DNA of 28,919 nt. Source: a virus. Each line of letters begins with the position of its first letter. The first letter of the stretch is position 1. Of this stretch, positions 16,508 through 24,725 are shown one piece after another. Where the stretch lies: IMG/VR virus record IMGVR_UViG_3300037137_000724, positions 1 through 28,919 of that record; one strand, given 5' to 3'. The notes under the pieces were generated by a model. That model saw only the letters and a program-made list of their open reading frames with translations, was not told the origin of the DNA and did not search any database. Both the position numbers and the translations under genes were made by a program.

Positions 16508-16881
16508 GCGTAGCTGTACCCGCCCACCGTCAGAAGGACAATGTTCGCGCCCGACGTGTCCGACTTGTAGCCGAGCCATGAGGCCGCCGTCGCCGCGACG
16601 ACCCACCAGCCATTGAAGATGGCCGGGATGTTCGTCGTCAGAGCGAAGGCGTCGAACAGACGCGTCGCCGCCGCATCCGCACCGCCGGTAGAGACGGTGA
16701 AGTTGTGCGCCGCCGCGTTGGCCTGCGCGTGGATCGTGCGCAGCACGCCGGTAGTAGCCGCCGTGCTCGTCTGGTAGGCGGCTGTCGAGGTAATCGACGT
16801 CATCGCCGGGACCAGAGCTGCGGGCGTGTAGGCCGCATAGTGGAACTGCGGCCGACCCATGTGAACGCCAGGAATCCTCAC
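16504..16881 (-). CDS. Small structural protein (capsid or fibre accessory)
   Basis: 125 residues from GTG 16881 (GTGA overlap, AGGAGG ribosome-binding site). It opens with MRIPGVHMGRPQFHYAAYTP, then Thr/Ala-rich strands (VLRTIHAQANAAAHNFTVST), and ends with DAFALTTNIPAIFNGWWVV and TSGANIVLLTVGGYSYA. The pattern of small residues and NIPxIxNGWxVV is seen in short phage beta-sandwich proteins encoded beside fibres. It is flanked by a glycosyltransferase and a methyltransferase with overlapping junctions. A virion surface protein that the two enzymes modify is one possibility, inferred from position only. Confidence 0.5.
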   Translation of the reverse strand: MRIPGVHMGRPQFHYAAYTPAALVPAMTSITSTAAYQTSTAATTGVLRTIHAQANAAAHNFTVSTGGADAAATRLFDAFALTTNIPAIFNGWWVVAATAASWLGYKSDTSGANIVLLTVGGYSYA

Positions 16882-17573
16882 TGACGGACCTCCTCTGGGG
16901 CGATTCGGTTGCCATCTCGGCCGTCAACCTCGATGAGGTTCACGTCTTCGCCGACCATATTACGTACTTCGGCGGTCGGATAGATCACGACTGTCTTGTG
17001 GTGCCCGGGCTTCGACTCCGGTACCAACCACGGGATGTAGCCCGCCTCACGGGCACGCCAGGAGAACGAGACATCCTCGCCCGCCCCAGGGTAGAGCGCC
17101 GAGTACGGGTTCTCGCCGACGGCCTCGTAGACCTCGCGATGGACGAGCGTGAAGCCCGCGCCCGCTACTCCTACCTGCGTAGGACGATCAGGGATCAGCA
17201 CGAGCGGGTGATAGACCTGCTCTATCTCCGAGTCCCACGGCCCGGCGGTCATCACGCCCTCCTCGGTGACGTAGGGGGCGGTATAGATCCCAGGGCCATG
17301 CTTATCGGCCACCTCGTACAGCGCCCACACGTCGCGCGGCTCGAACACCATGTCGTTGTCCACCATCATCAGCCACTCGCGCCCGGCTTCCTGAAACTCA
17401 GCTACGACGCGATCGCGGTTGGCGTGGATGTACGGGCCGTGGACGAGCAGATAGTCGGCCAGGAAGCGATGAGCGAAGTCGTCCTTGAATAGGTTGACGA
17501 CCGAGTGCATGAACCAGAAGGAGACGGTGGCTCCGGTGATGAAGCCCAGGTGGGAGTCGCCTTCGTTTGGCAC
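16878..17573 (-). CDS. Glycosyltransferase, GT-A fold (GT2-like)
   Basis: 231 residues from GTG 17573. The GT-A metal/nucleotide site is visible as WLMMVDNDMVF (about residues 67-77), followed by a helix, then TAPYVTEEGVMTAGPWDSE. The acceptor-side motifs are GVAGAGFTLVHREVYEAVG and GEDVSFSWRAREAGYIPWLV, the ED pair being the usual catalytic base region, and GHHKTVV near the C-terminus. It should transfer a sugar from a nucleotide donor in the host cytoplasm. It lies between a collagen-stalk fibre and a small structural gene, so virion glycosylation is a plausible role. The gene has no ribosome-binding site but has TAGGCT 7 nt upstream. Confidence 0.82.
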   Translation of the reverse strand: MPNEGDSHLGFITGATVSFWFMHSVVNLFKDDFAHRFLADYLLVHGPYIHANRDRVVAEFQEAGREWLMMVDNDMVFEPRDVWALYEVADKHGPGIYTAPYVTEEGVMTAGPWDSEIEQVYHPLVLIPDRPTQVGVAGAGFTLVHREVYEAVGENPYSALYPGAGEDVSFSWRAREAGYIPWLVPESKPGHHKTVVIYPTAEVRNMVGEDVNLIEVDGRDGNRIAPEEVRQ

Positions 17574-17580
17574 TGGCGTG

Positions 17581-17586
17581 AGCCTA
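17581..17586 (-). promoter_or_regulatory. TANNNT -10-like hexamer before the GT-A gene
   Basis: TAGGCT lies 7 nt before GTG 17573 in a 30-nt gap. No ribosome-binding site is present and no -35 element is seen. It fits the same leaderless-like pattern as four other genes here. Confidence 0.28.
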
Positions 17587-17603
17587 CAGCAACACGTCGT
17601 CGA

Positions 17604-18623
17604 TTAGCCCAGGTACTCCGTGATGTAGACGATGCCCGCCGCGCCTGCGGCTCCGAGCCGGTCGGTCACGCTCACGGCGTGTGCCCCCGCCGCGCCGCCG
17701 CCGTAGAGCTTTCCTGCCACGCCCGCCGTGTCGTTTCCAGTGCCGAAGGTAAGGGGTCCCCATCCCATCGCAGACGGACCCCCGTCCCCACCCTCGCCGA
17801 CGGTGCCCGACTCCACTAGACCGGCGGCACCCGCGCCGCCTGTCAGGTTCACGTCCCCGCTACTGCCGACCCCGCCCGCGCCACCCGCGTTCGAGACACC
17901 CGTGCCCGAGGTCGTCCCGCCGCCGCCCGTGGCGGAGATGAGAGCGCCCACCGAGGTGGTGCCGCCAGCCGCGCCGGGAGAGCCTGCCGCACCGCCCGCG
18001 CCGACCGTGACAACCTGCGAGACTCCGACCTGCGCGGCCGTCACCAACCGCATACTCGCGCCGCCGCCGCCACCGCCGCCGCTGGCCGAGTCGGTGGCCA
18101 AGCAGTCGCCGGTTCCACCGCCTCCCCCGACGACCACGATGTATGCCCGTTTCATCCGAGCCGTGGGCGTGTAGGTGCCGCTACCTGTGAACACCTGCGT
18201 CACGACGTCGAGGACACCGGGTTGCCCGTCGAGTCCGTCCAGACCCTGGGGGCCGGTAGCTCCGGTACTTCCAGCGCCCGTTGCTCCGGTAGCTCCGGTT
18301 GCGCCGAGCGAGCCATCCATTCCGTCCAGACCCTGCGGGCCGGTAGCGCCGTTCGCGCCCGTCGCGCCCGCGCCGGTAGCTCCAGGTGAACCAGTGCTAC
18401 CGGTGGCGCCTACACCTCCGAGAACGCCGTCGATCCCATCCAAGCCCTGCGGCCCAGAGGCTCCCGTCGCGCCGTTGATACCGGACGTTCCTGTTGCGCC
18501 GGTGGTTCCTCGCTCGCCGGGCATCCCGTCCATGCCGAACTGCCCGTCGGCACCCACAGCACCACTGGCCCCTGTTGCGCCCTGAGGGCCGACTCGCTGG
18601 CTGAAGGCTGAAGGTGATGTCAT
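17604..18623 (-). CDS. Fibre with collagen-like stalk and glycine-rich tip
   Basis: 339 residues. Residues about 12-138 are Gly-X-Y triplets, with [20 protein letters not shown] and [10 protein letters not shown] nodes and register breaks such as GAGATG. The tip (about 139-339) starts [20 protein letters not shown], then [47 protein letters not shown] and ends [16 protein letters not shown]. Such glycine-rich tips of stacked polyglycine helices are receptor-binding domains in tail-fibre adhesins (T-even gp38 is a precedent for the general design). ATG 18623 has AGAGGGA 13 nt upstream and TACGAT 6 nt upstream. This is the best receptor-binding protein candidate in the window. Confidence 0.82.
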   Translation of the reverse strand: MTSPSAFSQRVGPQGATGASGAVGADGQFGMDGMPGERGTTGATGTSGINGATGASGPQGLDGIDGVLGGVGATGSTGSPGATGAGATGANGATGPQGLDGMDGSLGATGATGATGAGSTGATGPQGLDGLDGQPGVLDVVTQVFTGSGTYTPTARMKRAYIVVVGGGGGTGDCLATDSASGGGGGGGASMRLVTAAQVGVSQVVTVGAGGAAGSPGAAGGTTSVGALISATGGGGTTSGTGVSNAGGAGGVGSSGDVNLTGGAGAAGLVESGTVGEGGDGGPSAMGWGPLTFGTGNDTAGVAGKLYGGGAAGAHAVSVTDRLGAAGAAGIVYITEYLG

Positions 18624-18629
18624 GTTCGG

Positions 18630-18635
18630 ATCGTA
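18630..18635 (-). promoter_or_regulatory. TANNNT -10-like hexamer before the glycine-rich fibre gene
   Basis: TACGAT is followed by 6 nt and then ATG 18623, in an 18-nt gap. A weak AGAGGGA further upstream could also serve translation of a longer transcript. No -35 element is seen. Confidence 0.28.
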
Positions 18636-18641
18636 GTCCCT

Positions 18642-19445
18642 CTAGTAGACGAAGGACTCATCCGGCGTCCACAGTTCAGGACGCTGCCAGAGGCCGCTAA
18701 GAGAGCGACGCCAGCCCTGCATGAGGACGCCGGGGTCCTGTAGGTTGATCGCGGGATTGCGCGGCACAAAGGCTGCGGCTACCGGCTTCAGCGCGACGAC
18801 GAAGTGCCACTTGAAGGCCGCGGTCGCCTTCGTGTACGTGGTCGCGGCGAAGGTCCCGGCTGCGGCCTTCTCGCCAGTCGCGAGCCCGAGATGGCCGCCG
18901 TTGCCCTCGTTGCGCGCGTTATCGGCGCGCTCGGTGAGATTTGCGAGGTCGGCGTTCGTCCAGCCCGAGACCTCAGCCGTACCGAGCGAGTCGGGCTTGG
19001 CTGAGCCCACAACGACTGCGATGAGGCAGTCGGCGACCGTGGTCGTACCGCCGGTTGCCGAGCCGGTTGTGTCCTCGACCGCCTCGGACGAGGTGACGAT
19101 GATGTCCCAGGGATTGTCCGTTGTAATGCAGCCCGAGAAAGCGAACCTCTGGAGGATGATGTGATTGCCGGGGTCGGCAACAATCGCGTCAGCCTGCCCG
19201 GAGTAGCGACGCCAGAAGAGGGCGCCGCGAGTCGCGATCGTGGCCGTACCGCTAGCGACCGAGATCGGCGAACCAGGAACCTCGACAAAGCCGCCGGTCG
19301 TTGACAGTGAGATCGTCTCATCCATCGACTCGCAGACGAGGAACTCGATGTCGTCGGTTGCAAGCCCGGCCGGAGCGTTGAACGCCTGCAATGCTGCGGT
19401 GTCGCCTTGCGCGGTGCTCGCCGCACGGAATGCCGGGAGTGCCAT
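18642..19445 (-). CDS. Beta-rich virion protein, probably fibre-associated
   Basis: 267 residues. ATG 19445 follows the long collagen gene with a GAGG ribosome-binding site. The sequence is beta-rich without enzymatic motifs: GLATDDIEFLVCESMDETIS, TIATRGALFWRRYSGQADAI, VADCLIAVVVGSAKPDSLG and YTKATAAFKWHFVVALKPV. This layout (a strand ending FLVCES, later AxxxxGWT, and a closing VVALKP strand) matches a beta-sandwich found in many phage and environmental virion proteins; it also resembles the N-terminal half of the 485-residue tail protein at 2533-3990. The C-terminal tail, PNDRxxxL-like, has DPGVLMQGWRRSLSGLWQRP. Surface or fibre function is inferred. Confidence 0.55.
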   Translation of the reverse strand: MALPAFRAASTAQGDTAALQAFNAPAGLATDDIEFLVCESMDETISLSTTGGFVEVPGSPISVASGTATIATRGALFWRRYSGQADAIVADPGNHIILQRFAFSGCITTDNPWDIIVTSSEAVEDTTGSATGGTTTVADCLIAVVVGSAKPDSLGTAEVSGWTNADLANLTERADNARNEGNGGHLGLATGEKAAAGTFAATTYTKATAAFKWHFVVALKPVAAAFVPRNPAINLQDPGVLMQGWRRSLSGLWQRPELWTPDESFVY

Positions 19446-19448
19446 TTC

Positions 19449-22400
19449 TTACAACCTCGTGTACGTGATCATGACGCCGAGCAGACGGGCAGTCGCCGCC
19501 AGCGTGTCGGAGCCAGAGGTCGGATCTCGCGAGACGCGGAACTGTACTAGCTCGGACGCTCCGGCCCCGGCGATCGTGATAGCAGCGGTAGCAGGAGAGA
19601 TCGCCAACTGATTCGCAGTGCCGTTCAGAGCGTCCTGCACGGTTTGCTCTGCTCCCCAGGCAGCGTCGATGGTCTCGAAGTTGCCGTAGGAGATGCCCTG
19701 GCATCCCCAGAGGACGGGGTTGGTAGAGGCGCTGTTGGCCGTCCAGTAGAAGACAGCCGTGACCGTGCCTCCGTTCCAGTCGGAGGGCATCGCGATCGTG
19801 GCCTGCGCCAGCAGCTTCGTCGCGCCGTCGGCGAAGTCGAGCACGTAGAGATCCTGATCGTTGGTACCGAAGTCAACCTTGGCGTTAGCAGCCGCACCGT
19901 TCGTCGTCGAGGGCCACATGCCCGCCGCGGAGAGGAATATCTGCCCGGCGGGCTTGCTCCCAGGTGAGCCGTCGAGGCCGGGAGTACCTTCCGGCCCGGT
20001 TGCTCCCGTCGTGCCCGCTCCGGTCGGCCCCGTCGTTCCCTGGCTGCCTGTATTACCGGTCGCACCTTGCGTTCCCGTAGGCCCAGTTGTGCCCGTGAAG
20101 CCCTTATCACCTTCCAAGCCATCTAGCCCTTGCGGGCCGGTTGCCCCGGTAGCGCTGGTTGCGCCTGTCGGCCCGGTCGTTCCCTGCGCACCGGTGGCAC
20201 CCGTAAAGCCCTTGTCGCCCTCAAGACCATCCAATCCTTGTGGGCCAGTCACACCTTGCGCTCCAGTTGGTCCAGTGGTGCCCTGAGCGCCCGTGGCCCC
20301 GGTGGTGCCTTGCACTCCCGTCGCACCCGTCACTCCCTGCGCACCGTCAAGACCGTCTAAGCCCGAGGGGCCTGTCGTGCCCTGAGCGCCGGTCGGTCCT
20401 GTAGTTCCTTGCGAGCCCGTTGCGCCGGTCGTTCCCTGCGCGCCGGTGGCCCCTGTGAAGCCCTTGTCCCCCTCTAAACCATCAAGGCCCTGCGGTCCAG
20501 TCGTTCCCTGAGATCCCGTCGGCCCCGTTGTTCCTTGGGTGCCAGTTGGGCCGGTTGTGCCCTGGACTCCGGTGGCTCCGCTGACCCCTTGCGTGCCATC
20601 GAGTCCGTCGAGTCCTGCGGAACCGGTTGTACCAGTAGCGCCCTGCGTACCCGTCGGCCCGGTCGTCCCTTGCGTACCAGTTGCCCCGGTGAATCCCTTA
20701 TCGCCCTCTAGGCCATCCAAACCCTGAGGCCCGGTTGCTCCCGTTGTTCCCTGAGTACCCGTCGGTCCAGTCGTTCCTTGGGTGCCAGTTGGACCCGTGG
20801 TTCCTTGTGCTCCCGTAGCGCCGGTGCTGCCCACCGCGCCGTCGATGCCGTCGATGCCAGCAGGTCCAGTCGCACCAGTAGTTCCCTGGGCGCCCGTCGG
20901 CCCAGTAGTGCCCTGAGCGCCGGTGTTGCCCGTAGCGCCCGCCGTTCCTGTGGCTCCGGTGACGCCCAGACCTCCGTCAATCCCATCCAAACCCTGTGGG
21001 CCGGTAGCGCCGGTGCTGCCAGCTGTACCTGTCGGGCCGGTCGTTCCGGTCGTGCCCTGAGCGCCGGTCGCACCCGTGGTTCCCGGTGTTCCGTCGATAC
21101 CGTCGTTCCCTGCGGGGCCGGTGGTGCCCGTGCTCCCCTGCGCGCCCGTGGGTCCGGTTGTCCCTTGTGCTCCTGTCGCGCCTGTCGTTCCCTGCGGGCC
21201 AGTGTTTCCGGTTGTCCCGGCGGCTCCATCAAGGCCGTCCAGGCCCGCCGGGCCTGTCGCGCCGGTTGGCCCAGTCGTTCCTTGTGTACCCGTCGGCCCT
21301 GTCGTGCCCTGGGTTCCTGTGGCTCCCGTCGTTCCCTGCGGCCCAGTCGCTCCGCTGACACCGACCTGTCCGTCCAGACCGTCTAAGCCCTGCGGCCCGG
21401 TATGTCCGGTGGTGCCCTGCGTTCCTGTCGGACCGGTCGTGCCTTGCGAACCCGTCGGCCCGGTCGTGCCTTGCGAACCCGTTGCACCGGTGCTGCCGGT
21501 TGCGCCTGGACTTCCATCCAGGCCGTCCAGACCCACGCCGGTCGGCCCGGTGACACCCGTATTGCCGGTCGTACCTTGTGCTCCAGTCGGCCCTGTCGTT
21601 CCTGCGCCAGTCGCACCCGTGGAACCTGGCCCGCCATCTAGCCCGTCTAGTCCAGCCGGTCCAGTGACTCCCGTAGTCCCAGTCGATCCCTGGGAGCCGG
21701 TCGCGCCCGTCGATCCCTGGGAGCCGGTCGCGCCCGTGCTTCCAAGACCTGTGGCACCTGTAGAGCCTGGCGCGCCGTCCAGCCCATCGAGGCCAACCGG
21801 ACCCGTCGCGCCCGTCGATCCGGGCTGGCCCTCCGAGAGCAGCTCACCACGGAAGTTGAAGAGGTATCCGGAGGTCGCCGCGTTGGCGATGATGATGGGC
21901 TTCGAGACCTCTCCGAAGGTCGGCTCGGTGCTCGTCAGCGCACCGGCGACGCTCGGACTCAGGAAGTAGACCGTTCCGGCTGTGAGACCTGCGAGACCGG
22001 TGATGTAGCCGATGAACTGGATCGTGAAGTTGTTGGCGTCTGCGACCGCCGAGACCACTCCGACTACTTCGGCATTAGCCGCGGTATTCGCTTGAGCCTT
22101 GACATAGGTCGCGCCGCTCAGACGAACGACATCACCGACTGCGAAGCCGTGTCCTACCTGGTTGATGTCTCGGGTCGCACTCCCGCCCGGGCCGGTAGCT
22201 CCGGTGGCTCCCGCGCCGTCCAGCCCGTCTAACCCTTGCGGCCCGGTCGGCCCCGTCGTGCCGGTATTGCCAGTCGTGCCTTGAGTACCTGTCGGCCCTG
22301 TGGTTCCCTGTGCCCCGGTCGGTCCCGTTGTTCCCTGGACACCTGTAGCGCCCGTGATGCCGATCGGACCCGTCGAGCCTGGGCCTCCATCAAGGCCGTC

Positions 22401-23063
22401 GAGGCCCTGTGGGCCGGTCGCGCCTGTTAATCCCTGCAAGCCAGTCGCGCCCGGTGATCCGTCGAGTCCATCTACACCTGCGACTCCGGTAGCTCCGGTC
22501 GGGCCGGTGGTGCCAGCGCCCGTCGCACCCGTAGTGCCGGTGCCCGTAGCGCCGGTGGTGCCCTGCGATCCGGTTGCCCCGGTTGTGCCGACGCCGGTGG
22601 CTCCGGTTGCCCCGGTCGCGCCTTGTGGCCCAGTCGGACCCGTGGTTCCCTGCTGCCCCGTCGGCCCGGGTGAGCCGTCCAGTCCGTCCAGTCCCGCGGG
22701 ACCGGCTGAACCAGTCGCGCCGCTCGGCCCTTGCGGCCCCGTAGCGCCAGTGAAACCCGATCCGGTAGCGCCGGTGGCCCCAGCGCTTCCTGTAGCCCCA
22801 GAGACGCCCTGAGCGCCCGATGCACCCGTAGCGCCCTCGGTACCCGTAGCGCCGGTAGTGCCGACCGACCCCGTCGCCCCGGCGGAGCCGGTCGGACCCG
22901 TTGCGCCATCGGGTGAATCGACGTACTCGTGCATGAAGCTGCCGGGGAAGCCCGGCTCGCCCAGCACTGACGGGCGCGTCTTGAGGAACTTGTCCGCCGC
23001 GATGGCGGCGTCGTCTACATCGAACAGCCGCCGCAGGAACCGGATGACCTTGACGGCTGGCAT
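19449..23063 (-). CDS. Giant collagen-like fibre protein (1204 aa)
   Basis: 1204 residues in five parts: an N-terminal anchor (1-51, [20 protein letters not shown]), collagen block I (about 52-293), a beta module (about 296-408) shared with the 616-residue fibre, collagen block II (about 411-1033), and a C-terminal beta domain (about 1034-1204, with [20 protein letters not shown] and [11 protein letters not shown]). Triplets are dominated by GPT, GTT, GAT and GTQ with Thr in Y; acidic GLDGLDG or [10 protein letters not shown] nodes recur every 36-48 residues. Assuming 0.29 nm per residue, 860 triplet residues give a stalk near 250 nm, longer than a typical siphovirus capsid is wide. The start ATG 23063 lacks a ribosome-binding site and follows a strong hairpin. 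It could be a capsid or a tail fibre; the nearest upstream genes are head and tail tube. Confidence 0.85.
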   Translation of the reverse strand: MPAVKVIRFLRRLFDVDDAAIAADKFLKTRPSVLGEPGFPGSFMHEYVDSPDGATGPTGSAGATGSVGTTGATGTEGATGASGAQGVSGATGSAGATGATGSGFTGATGPQGPSGATGSAGPAGLDGLDGSPGPTGQQGTTGPTGPQGATGATGATGVGTTGATGSQGTTGATGTGTTGATGAGTTGPTGATGVAGVDGLDGSPGATGLQGLTGATGPQGLDGLDGGPGSTGPIGITGATGVQGTTGPTGAQGTTGPTGTQGTTGNTGTTGPTGPQGLDGLDGAGATGATGPGGSATRDINQVGHGFAVGDVVRLSGATYVKAQANTAANAEVVGVVSAVADANNFTIQFIGYITGLAGLTAGTVYFLSPSVAGALTSTEPTFGEVSKPIIIANAATSGYLFNFRGELLSEGQPGSTGATGPVGLDGLDGAPGSTGATGLGSTGATGSQGSTGATGSQGSTGTTGVTGPAGLDGLDGGPGSTGATGAGTTGPTGAQGTTGNTGVTGPTGVGLDGLDGSPGATGSTGATGSQGTTGPTGSQGTTGPTGTQGTTGHTGPQGLDGLDGQVGVSGATGPQGTTGATGTQGTTGPTGTQGTTGPTGATGPAGLDGLDGAAGTTGNTGPQGTTGATGAQGTTGPTGAQGSTGTTGPAGNDGIDGTPGTTGATGAQGTTGTTGPTGTAGSTGATGPQGLDGIDGGLGVTGATGTAGATGNTGAQGTTGPTGAQGTTGATGPAGIDGIDGAVGSTGATGAQGTTGPTGTQGTTGPTGTQGTTGATGPQGLDGLEGDKGFTGATGTQGTTGPTGTQGATGTTGSAGLDGLDGTQGVSGATGVQGTTGPTGTQGTTGPTGSQGTTGPQGLDGLEGDKGFTGATGAQGTTGATGSQGTTGPTGAQGTTGPSGLDGLDGAQGVTGATGVQGTTGATGAQGTTGPTGAQGVTGPQGLDGLEGDKGFTGATGAQGTTGPTGATSATGATGPQGLDGLEGDKGFTGTTGPTGTQGATGNTGSQGTTGPTGAGTTGATGPEGTPGLDGSPGSKPAGQIFLSAAGMWPSTTNGAAANAKVDFGTNDQDLYVLDFADGATKLLAQATIAMPSDWNGGTVTAVFYWTANSASTNPVLWGCQGISYGNFETIDAAWGAEQTVQDALNGTANQLAISPATAAITIAGAGASELVQFRVSRDPTSGSDTLAATARLLGVMITYTRL
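19964..22910 (-). repeat. Collagen-type 9-bp periodic DNA repeats
   Basis: The coding strand repeats GGN-NNN-ACN units for about 2.6 kb, broken by the beta module at roughly 21840-22175. Higher-order units of 108-144 bp start at each GLDGLDG node. The reverse strand reads as open proline/valine-rich frames, which are by-products. Such DNA is prone to recombination and copy-number change. Confidence 0.85.
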
Positions 23064-23084
23064 CAGACGTAGTTCACGCGCCCC

Positions 23085-23116
23085 GACACCGCCCCGGGGA
23101 TCTCCGGGGCAGTGTC
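23085..23116. terminator. Strong intergenic hairpin between tail-tube and fibre genes
   Basis: GACAC-C-GCCCCGG, loop GGATCT, CCGGGGC-A-GTGTC: 12 base pairs with one C/A mismatch and a 6-nt loop, centred in the 86-nt gap between 23150 and 23063. There is no T-run on either side, so it may be a weak terminator, an RNA-processing or stabilising element for the upstream mRNA, or an attenuator limiting fibre expression. Confidence 0.5.
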
Positions 23117-23149
23117 AGAGCTACGCGATAACTCTCCTGTCGGTCAGCT

Positions 23150-23800
23150 CTAGCTCCCGATGGCACCTGTCCCGAGCACGCCACAAGCCGTGGCGGTGGG
23201 CAGGTCATCGTTGGTGAACCAGCGCGCCCACTCGACTACGTCCTGGCCGTCCGGCGGGCCGTCGCCGTAGGGGCCGCCGCCCCAGAGCGGGTTCGACGCC
23301 GAGACACCGTTCAGCACGGTGCGGCCCACGCCCTCCTCCTGGGTGTTGTCGCCCCACCACCAGCGCGTCCGCGGGAACACCCAGTGGACGAGCTTATAGG
23401 TGGCGTCCGGCGAGTTGCCGACGTAGTGCTTGGCCCAGAACTCGAACCCGACGAAGATCGGATCTTCGTCGCAGTCAAGCGGCGACTGACCGTTGACGCC
23501 GATCGCGAGACCGCCTGCGGTAATCGGCGTATCACCGGTCATCATGGCCTCGATCGCAGGCTCGATCACGTCCTTGCCGAATGTGAAGTCGAACCAGTTG
23601 AAGATCGGTCGCCCTTTGATGTTGACGGTCGCACAACCGCACCCGTCCCGAGCGGTGATGTCGGTGCCCTGGTCGATGTTCGGGTTGAACCCCACCGTCA
23701 CCGGCTTGCGGCTCACGGCGAAGTCGTCGTCCGCGTTTCCGTCGCTGTCGAGGCGCGTCACGCGGATCGCGCAGAGACCATAAGGTGCTCCACAGTTCAT
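23150..23800 (-). CDS. Probable major tail (tube) protein
   Basis: 216 residues; ATG 23800 has a strong ribosome-binding site (GAGAGGAGG), as expected for a highly made protein. The N-terminal pattern, CAIRVTRLDSDGNADDD then VSRKPVTVGFNPNIDQGTDI and ARDGCGCATVN, followed by FNWFDFTFGKDVIEPAIEAM, MTGDTPI, and the CDEDPIFVGFEFW stretch, matches siphovirus tail-tube proteins of actinobacteriophages as I recall them. A late GGGPYGDGPPDGQDVV also fits. The eight cysteines include the motif GCGC. It lies after the capsid genes rather than directly before the chaperones. A head decoration protein is the alternative. Confidence 0.62.
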   Translation of the reverse strand: MNCGAPYGLCAIRVTRLDSDGNADDDFAVSRKPVTVGFNPNIDQGTDITARDGCGCATVNIKGRPIFNWFDFTFGKDVIEPAIEAMMTGDTPITAGGLAIGVNGQSPLDCDEDPIFVGFEFWAKHYVGNSPDATYKLVHWVFPRTRWWWGDNTQEEGVGRTVLNGVSASNPLWGGGPYGDGPPDGQDVVEWARWFTNDDLPTATACGVLGTGAIGS

Positions 23801-23825
23801 CTGTTCTGCCTCCTCTCCAGCGAGG

Positions 23826-24680
23826 TCACGGAGTTGCGCTCCTATCGACTCGAACGCCCGCGAGCAGCGCCGTGTCCCAGTAAGCGATGTAGTTCCGCTC
23901 AGCGCGGAACGTCACGTCGTTCGTGTTCGTGTCGATCACTTGAGCCGTCGGCCCAAGGACTTCCACCTCGTCGCGAGTGAGCCGGACTGGCCCCGTCGCC
24001 CAGGCGTAACCCTCATCGGCGGTCAGTGCTGTACCCGGCTGTTGCCCGGATGCCGGGAGGTAGCCATCGCCGATGATGACCGTCGTGCCGCGAGCGGTGT
24101 ACGCCCGCGTCCCGTCGGTCTCGATCAGGTTCCAGGCGGCCATCGCGATGAAGGTGCCGGAGTCCACGTGGATCATGCCGTCGTGCGCCGTGGCGCCGAT
24201 TGCATTCTCCAGTAGGGCTACGGCCTCGCGAGGCCCGATCGCCGCGTTGATCCCGGCCGGGTATGTCGCCAGGCCGGGCTTCGTGAAGTGCGGACGATCG
24301 GAGTCCGTCACCCCGAAGGCCAACTCGCGCTCCACCTGGTAACCCTCCGTTGCAACGAACGCTTGCCTGACGCGACTGCGCGCCCGCTCAGCCCCCGCCT
24401 CGTTGCCCAGACCGATGCCCGAGCAAGAGAAGGGATAGACCACGGTGAACGAGCTGAACTCGGGCTGCGGTGGCTCGCCGCCCACTGCCTTGACCCGCAT
24501 CGTCCCGACGGCGCACGGGTTGTGCGACTCGGGAAGATCGTCGGGATAGGAGTCGATCAGAACTCCTGCCCGCCAGTGACCGTCTCCCTCGGGCACGATC
24601 GTGCCCGGAGTGGTCACCAGCCCGTAGGGCCGGGGAGTCGGAGGAGGGCCGTCGATCCGCAGTGGTGCAAGTGCGCTCAC
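23826..24680 (-). CDS. Conserved capsid-associated virion protein
   Basis: 284 residues from GTG 24680 with a strong ribosome-binding site (GGAGGAGG). It lies between the major capsid and the probable tail-tube genes. The C-terminal half contains DGMIHVDSGTFIAMAAWNLI, ARGTTVIIGDGYLPASGQ, YAWATGPVRLTRDEVEVLG and AERNYIAYWDTALLAGVRVD. This order (probe-like helix, GxxVxxGxGY, WATGPV, TND, AER...WD) is a recurring pattern in phage head proteins next to capsid genes. A minor capsid, portal-vertex or decoration role is possible; no enzymatic site is visible. Confidence 0.5.
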   Translation of the reverse strand: MSALAPLRIDGPPPTPRPYGLVTTPGTIVPEGDGHWRAGVLIDSYPDDLPESHNPCAVGTMRVKAVGGEPPQPEFSSFTVVYPFSCSGIGLGNEAGAERARSRVRQAFVATEGYQVERELAFGVTDSDRPHFTKPGLATYPAGINAAIGPREAVALLENAIGATAHDGMIHVDSGTFIAMAAWNLIETDGTRAYTARGTTVIIGDGYLPASGQQPGTALTADEGYAWATGPVRLTRDEVEVLGPTAQVIDTNTNDVTFRAERNYIAYWDTALLAGVRVDRSATP

Positions 24681-24725
24681 TGGTTACCTCCTCCGACTCG
24701 TGTCCGATTCCTCACCTAGCTCCGA

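Noticed and set aside
16508-16927. N-terminal extension of the methyltransferase at 15944-16507
   Set aside because: The extension is low-complexity and lies inside two better-supported genes; the GTGA junction at 16507 gives a natural start at the family N-terminus.
21076-21969. Long plus-strand proline/valine-rich reading frame (also 18175-18585, 19861-20286, 22300-22812 and 6381-6578)
   Set aside because: These are reverse-strand images of Gly-X-Y repeats: GGN-NNN-ACN reads as PVxPVAP in reverse. They have no ribosome-binding site or family pattern.
19964-22910. CRISPR array-like periodic repeats
   Set aside because: The period is 9 bp within a continuous coding frame; there are no constant repeats with unique spacers.
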